DNA of 64,000 nucleotides, taken from contig OX638322.1 in NCBI GenBank assembly GCA_951812575.1, positions 1,921,925-1,985,924 on the forward strand, read 5' to 3'. The notes below the pieces were generated by a model. It did no database searches, was not told where the DNA came from, and saw nothing but the letters and a program-made list of their open reading frames with translations. Every line of letters starts with the position of its first letter. Position 1 is the stretch's first letter. The DNA comes from Candidatus Binatia bacterium (lineage in GTDB: Bacteria; Desulfobacterota; Binatia; Bin18). This document shows positions 60,469 to 64,000 of this stretch, piece by piece. Both the position numbers and the translations under genes were made by a program.

Positions 60469-61482
60469 TTACGTAATAAACTCGGCTGACGGATGCGCGC
60501 GCGGATAGTCACGTAAGTACTGGAAGAATTTACTCAGGGCTTTATCACTCTTTGTCAGCGTGCCGGGCTGAAAATGAATGGTTTGCATAATAGGCACATC
60601 TTCCCCTACCACCTTTTTTTCGAGCTGCATGGCGAATTGGAGGAAGGCTTCGGTTGAGGCGGTATCGCTGTCCGACTTGCGGGCAACGACAATCATGTAT
60701 GTTGTTGCCCGGCCCGGACGGGGCAGACCAAAGGGGGCTAAAAAGCCAAACCAGCGTCCATCAAAGATGCTGCTTTGATAGAAGATACTGGTGCCATAAA
60801 TACCAATCCGATACTCAATCGGCTCGCCATTGGCGTGGCGGCCTTTGAAATCATACAGCATGGAGTAGGGCGTCCATTCGATATCCTCATCCGGGTCTTC
60901 CTGGTCAAACGTGACGCCATGCAGGGCTTTAATATGCTGCATGTCTGGCGTGTTACAGCACAAAACCCACGGGTCGACGGGGAGAGCTCCCTCAAAAGCC
61001 TCAACCTGTATAGCGAGTTCGTCCTCGGGATACGGGAAGTCCGGCAGCTCAAAGAGGGGTGTTTCACCGTTGAAGGCCCAGATCAGGTCATATTTTTCGG
61101 CGGTGGGAAAATTGAACAAACAGGCGCCGGGTGGTGGCGGGTCGCCAATACCCGTTTTGACGCACACGCCGCGCTGATCGTACTGCCAGTGATGAAAGGC
61201 GCAGCGAATGGTATTGCCGAGTACCTCACCCACGGAGAGGTCCGCGCCAACGTGTGGACAGTAGGCGCTCAGCACCTGCGCCCTGCTGTTCTCCCCGCGG
61301 AAAATAACGACCCGTCCATCAAGAAAATCCACGCCCCGGACCTGACCCTTGGCGACCTGGCTTGAGAGACACAGGGGAAACCAGGATTGCGTGAACAGCC
61401 CGTTTGCGCCCTCGGCCGGGATGGGACGGCCAAGAAAGCGTCGGCGCGGTACAAGCGGCGCACCGACAGAAGCGGTAGCCAT
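60469..61482 (-). CDS. Rieske [2Fe-2S] ring-hydroxylating oxygenase (KshA/VanA-like)
   Basis: A 337-aa Rieske non-haem iron oxygenase. The Rieske cluster ligands are Cys75-x-His77 (AYCPHVGADLSVGE) and Cys94-x-x-His97 (IRCAFHHWQYD). The C-terminal catalytic domain has DMQHIKALHG, holding the His ligands of the mononuclear iron, preceded by an Asn/Asp region. The short single-subunit form resembles vanillate O-demethylase and 3-ketosteroid 9-alpha-hydroxylase. It probably hydroxylates a phenolic or steroid-like compound. The reductase is not in the window. GGGAGGAGAG precedes the ATG. The isomerase-like gene is 14 bp upstream, so they are co-transcribed. Confidence 0.9.
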   Translation of the reverse strand: MATASVGAPLVPRRRFLGRPIPAEGANGLFTQSWFPLCLSSQVAKGQVRGVDFLDGRVVIFRGENSRAQVLSAYCPHVGADLSVGEVLGNTIRCAFHHWQYDQRGVCVKTGIGDPPPPGACLFNFPTAEKYDLIWAFNGETPLFELPDFPYPEDELAIQVEAFEGALPVDPWVLCCNTPDMQHIKALHGVTFDQEDPDEDIEWTPYSMLYDFKGRHANGEPIEYRIGIYGTSIFYQSSIFDGRWFGFLAPFGLPRPGRATTYMIVVARKSDSDTASTEAFLQFAMQLEKKVVGEDVPIMQTIHFQPGTLTKSDKALSKFFQYLRDYPRAHPSAEFIT

Positions 61483-61496
61483 ACTACTCTCCTCCC

Positions 61497-61778
61497 TTAC
61501 GCCGGCCCTCCAAAGAGCGGGTGCAACAGGACCGGTGTGACCTCAAACTCCAGATAGCGCGCCAGGGGCAGGCCGGAGAAAATCTGGTGGACCTCTTCGT
61601 TTGAGTCCGCATCGACAATAAAGAACGAGCCGCCACCGCCGAGCCGACGATAGGCCGCCAGGATTTTCTTTTGCTCGATAAACTGGCGCGCATGGGCCAT
61701 TTCTTTTTGGATCAGTTCGGCAGCCTGATCCTCGGGAATCTGTGACCGAAGAATTTTGGTTGTCACCACATAGAGCAT
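61497..61778 (-). CDS. Muconolactone delta-isomerase-like protein
   Basis: A 93-aa small alpha+beta protein of the muconolactone isomerase family. MLYVVTTKILRSQIPEDQAA and ELIQKEMAHARQFIEQKKIL are like the family N-terminus; FFIVDADSNEEVHQIFSGLP and LARYLEFEVTPVLLHPLF close it. The family isomerises muconolactone in the beta-ketoadipate pathway; some members are simply electron- or substrate-handling partners of oxygenases. Its place 14 bp before the Rieske gene fits the latter. AAAGGAG precedes the ATG. Confidence 0.88.
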   Translation of the reverse strand: MLYVVTTKILRSQIPEDQAAELIQKEMAHARQFIEQKKILAAYRRLGGGGSFFIVDADSNEEVHQIFSGLPLARYLEFEVTPVLLHPLFGGPA

Positions 61779-61823
61779 GGCGTGTCTCCTTTCCTGTGAA
61801 ATATGAAAAACTGCTGCGACTCT

Positions 61824-62669
61824 TTAGCGGAATGTGGCCATGATGTCCTGGGCAAAGTGACGCAGGAGCTGGGGCTCGGTTGACGGGGAGACCGAGAAGA
61901 CAATATGGGTCACACCCACGGCAAGATAGCCTTCAATCAGCTTGCGCATATTGTGATCGGAGGAGAAGGTCGTCGAGATCAGAACGGACTTCTCAATCTC
62001 GTCCGGATCTCGGTCGATATGCGAGCAGTGGTCGGCCAGAACCTCGATCTTATGCCGAAAGGTCTCCGGCGTGCCGAAGCTGTTCCACATGTCCGCGTGA
62101 CGCGCCACAATGCCCAAAGCCACCTTCTCCCCACCGGCCCCAACCAGAATCGGCGGGTGCGGCTGCTGGATCGGTTTGGGCTCAAAGGGCGCATCGTGCA
62201 GATGGTGATGGCGGCCGGTAAAGTTTGCCTGCTGCTGGGTCCAGAGTTGTTTGATCAGAGTGATGGACTCGTCCAGGCTGATCAGTCGCTCCCCGGTGGT
62301 GGGAAAGGGAATATCGTAGGCTTCGTGCTCCAGCGCAAACCAGCCGCTGCCAATCCCGAAAATCAGCCGTCCGTTGCTGATGATGTCCACCGTTGTCGCC
62401 ATCTTGGCCAGGACCGCCGGGTGGCGATAGGTATTGCCCGTCACCATGACACCCAGGCGCACCCGCTGGGTTGCCATAGCCAGAGCCGATAAGGCGGTCC
62501 AGCCTTCCAGGCACGGACCGGTTGGGTCGGAAAAAATCGGCAGAAAGTGATCGAAGACCCAGGCCGTATCAAACCCCAGACTGTCTGCTTCTTGCCACAG
62601 TCCGAGCATATCGTTCCAGTCCCCGTTCTGTTGTGGAACCTGAATGCCGAAGCGGACTGGGTGTGACAT
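61824..62669 (-). CDS. LLM class F420-dependent oxidoreductase (TIGR03560-like)
   Basis: A 281-aa luciferase-like F420-type protein. RFGIQVPQQNGDWNDMLGLW at the start, AWVFDHFLPIFSDPTGPCLE then WTALSALAMATQRVRLGVMV and LIFGIGSGWFALEHEAYDIP are close to TIGR03560 enzymes; PHPPILVGAGGEKVALGIVA is the closing signature. It is a second F420-type protein, unlike the one at 26843. AAAGGGG precedes the ATG. It is 45 bp upstream of the isomerase-like gene and 14 bp downstream of the dehydrogenase, so it is in the same operon. Confidence 0.9.
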   Translation of the reverse strand: MSHPVRFGIQVPQQNGDWNDMLGLWQEADSLGFDTAWVFDHFLPIFSDPTGPCLEGWTALSALAMATQRVRLGVMVTGNTYRHPAVLAKMATTVDIISNGRLIFGIGSGWFALEHEAYDIPFPTTGERLISLDESITLIKQLWTQQQANFTGRHHHLHDAPFEPKPIQQPHPPILVGAGGEKVALGIVARHADMWNSFGTPETFRHKIEVLADHCSHIDRDPDEIEKSVLISTTFSSDHNMRKLIEGYLAVGVTHIVFSVSPSTEPQLLRHFAQDIMATFR

Positions 62670-62683
62670 GAGGGGCCCCTTTC

Positions 62684-63898
62684 TTAGAATTCCTTGAGGG
62701 CACGGATCGTGTCTTCATCGTACATGGCTATCCCGAAGGCGGTTTTGCCGAGGAGTTCCAGGGTCTCATCGCTGTCAAAAGGATGGAACAGGCCGGCCCG
62801 TACATCGCGATAATAGCGTTCCAAGGGCAAGCGCTTAAAATATGAGACGCCTCCCACGGCTCGCAGGGCGAGGTCAACCACGCGAGCGGAGTTCTCCATG
62901 GCGACCATCCTGGCAGCCACACTTTTACGCAGCCAGGTCCGGGGGGCTTCCCGGTCGGCCTCGGCCGCGGCTTTCCACAGGCCGGCCCGGGCCGCCTCCA
63001 GCAGCACGTCCATCTCGCCGACCTTGGTGTAGACGCTCGGCAGATGGCTCATTGGTTTGTCGAGCGGAAAACGCGGCCGGCCACGCATAAACTCCACCAC
63101 AAAGTTGCGAGCCGCGGTGGCAATGCCGATATACACGCTACCGATGGTAAACGGCGCGCGTGGGAACAGATTGGTTATCCCGCCACGAGTGACGACCGGA
63201 CGTTCCAAGAAGACCGCGGATTCTGGAATAAAGGCGTCTTTGAGTTCGGTGCTTCTCGACTCGGTTGAACGCATGCCCATGGTATGCCAGTCGTCTTTGA
63301 TGATGAAACCTGGCGTGTCACGCGGAATCAGAAAGGTAATAATCGTTCCGGTCTGTTTGCCGTCGTGGACGCCTTCTTTCCAGGTCGCTTCGGCAAAATA
63401 TCGATCAAGCGCAATGGACTGGGTACTGAAGATCTTGCGTCCGCTCACCCGCCAGCCGCCGTCCACCCGTTCCGCCGTGGTCCGGGGACGAAGGATGGAA
63501 ACCGCGTTGTCCGGCTCGGAACCCGAGCCGCCGATAATGAGCCGCTCGGCCGCGATCTGACGCAGCATGGCTTCGACGGCAGACGTGCGCTCCCGCTGCC
63601 AGAGGTTGATGAGGAGGCTCATCACATTGAAATGCATATTGATGGCCAGCGCCGTCGGACCGCAGCCCTGGGCCAGCCGTTCCTGGGCCTTGATCCGTTC
63701 CAACAGGCTGGCGCCCATGCCGCCCAACTCTTCGGGGATGGTCAGCACGCTGTAGCCGGTCTCTTTCAGCCGCTCGTAGTTCTCATACGGAAACGAGCCT
63801 TCGTCATCGTGCTGGGCCGCGCGTGTGGCAAAGTCGTCGGCCAGGGTGGCCGCGAGGTCTATGAAGCGCTGCTCCCGCTCGGTGTGGAACTGCTGCAT
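62684..63898 (-). CDS. Acyl-CoA dehydrogenase family protein
   Basis: A 404-aa acyl-CoA dehydrogenase-fold flavoprotein. LTIPEELGGMGASLLERIKA is the N-terminal helical domain; KIFSTQSIALDRYFAEATWK and FIIKDDWHTMGMRSTESRST the beta-domain; RAVGGVSYFKRLPLERYYRD then VRAGLFHPFDSDETLELLGK the C-terminal helices. The usual catalytic Glu near the C-terminus is not evident; that and the DDWHTMGMRST form resemble HpaB/DszC-type flavin hydroxylases, so a monooxygenase role is possible. ATG 63898 is preceded by a GGGGGG run. The frame stays open to the window edge, but 63899-64000 does not look coding. Confidence 0.85.
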   Translation of the reverse strand: MQQFHTEREQRFIDLAATLADDFATRAAQHDDEGSFPYENYERLKETGYSVLTIPEELGGMGASLLERIKAQERLAQGCGPTALAINMHFNVMSLLINLWQRERTSAVEAMLRQIAAERLIIGGSGSEPDNAVSILRPRTTAERVDGGWRVSGRKIFSTQSIALDRYFAEATWKEGVHDGKQTGTIITFLIPRDTPGFIIKDDWHTMGMRSTESRSTELKDAFIPESAVFLERPVVTRGGITNLFPRAPFTIGSVYIGIATAARNFVVEFMRGRPRFPLDKPMSHLPSVYTKVGEMDVLLEAARAGLWKAAAEADREAPRTWLRKSVAARMVAMENSARVVDLALRAVGGVSYFKRLPLERYYRDVRAGLFHPFDSDETLELLGKTAFGIAMYDEDTIRALKEF

Positions 63899-64000
63899 GC
63901 ATCCCCCCCTGTGTTCCTGGTTACGATCACTATCATTCCGGGCGAGGTGGGGTAAGCCGGGGTACCTGCATTGACAGTCCGTGTGGGCATATCGTACCAA

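Noticed and set aside
63899..64000. Continuation of the acyl-CoA dehydrogenase frame to the window edge.
   Set aside because: The residues are not like the family N-terminus and the ATG at 63898 gives a normal start; no gene is seen in these 102 bases.

Overview
The window is GC-rich bacterial DNA, densely coded, with strong AGGAGG-type ribosome sites. No rRNA, tRNA, CRISPR array, plasmid or phage genes were recognised. The catabolic content points to an uncultivated soil or marine bacterium of the Tectomicrobia/Entotheonella or Binatota kind: amidohydrolases, luciferase-like and F420-type oxidoreductases, SfnB/acyl-CoA dehydrogenase-like enzymes, SDRs, GSTs, a TauD-like dioxygenase and a Rieske oxygenase. 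This is inference from gene content; no marker gene fixes the taxon.

Left flank (1-32.8 kb): small-molecule catabolism and accessory genes in short operons on both strands. They include two metal-dependent amidohydrolases of the HxH type, three paralogous ACMSD/amidohydrolase-2 proteins, a YbaK deacylase, cupin and DUF1330 proteins, a LysA-like decarboxylase, a secreted nuclease with an Excalibur domain, a ThuA protein, a TauD-like dioxygenase, an alkyltransferase-like DNA protein, a HicAB toxin-antitoxin pair, two tandem SfnB-like flavoproteins, and a methyltransferase wedged into a duplicated hydrolase. An AhpD/CMD-family gene at 6005-6583 (minus) has one in-frame TGA exactly where the second cysteine of CxxC is expected. 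A hairpin of bacterial SECIS geometry follows it, so it is probably a selenoprotein.

Central region (32.8-56.9 kb): argC is followed by an array of about nine tandem units. A full unit has a copy of the argC 3' end, a GC-rich leader ending in a 12-bp palindrome, a 166-aa protein with the look of a CesT-type type III secretion chaperone, and a 490-800-aa repetitive protein that I read as its secreted client. Five chaperone genes are intact, three are 3' remnants, and there are nine client genes in two subfamilies with mosaic structure. Eight copies of the argC 3' end occur, counting the one inside argC. The rightmost differs in its last codons and lies 12 bp from the next chromosomal gene. That is the pattern expected if the island entered at the argC 3' end and displaced the original tail. 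Two decayed insertion sequences (IS630-like and IS3-like, each lacking a catalytic acid) sit inside the array. No secretion apparatus gene is in the window.

Right flank (56.9-64 kb): a cyclase-TolB-TPR signalling protein, an SDR, then a minus-strand set (2-keto-4-pentenoate hydratase-like, Rieske oxygenase, muconolactone isomerase-like, F420-type oxidoreductase, acyl-CoA dehydrogenase) that looks like an aromatic or steroid-type degradation operon.
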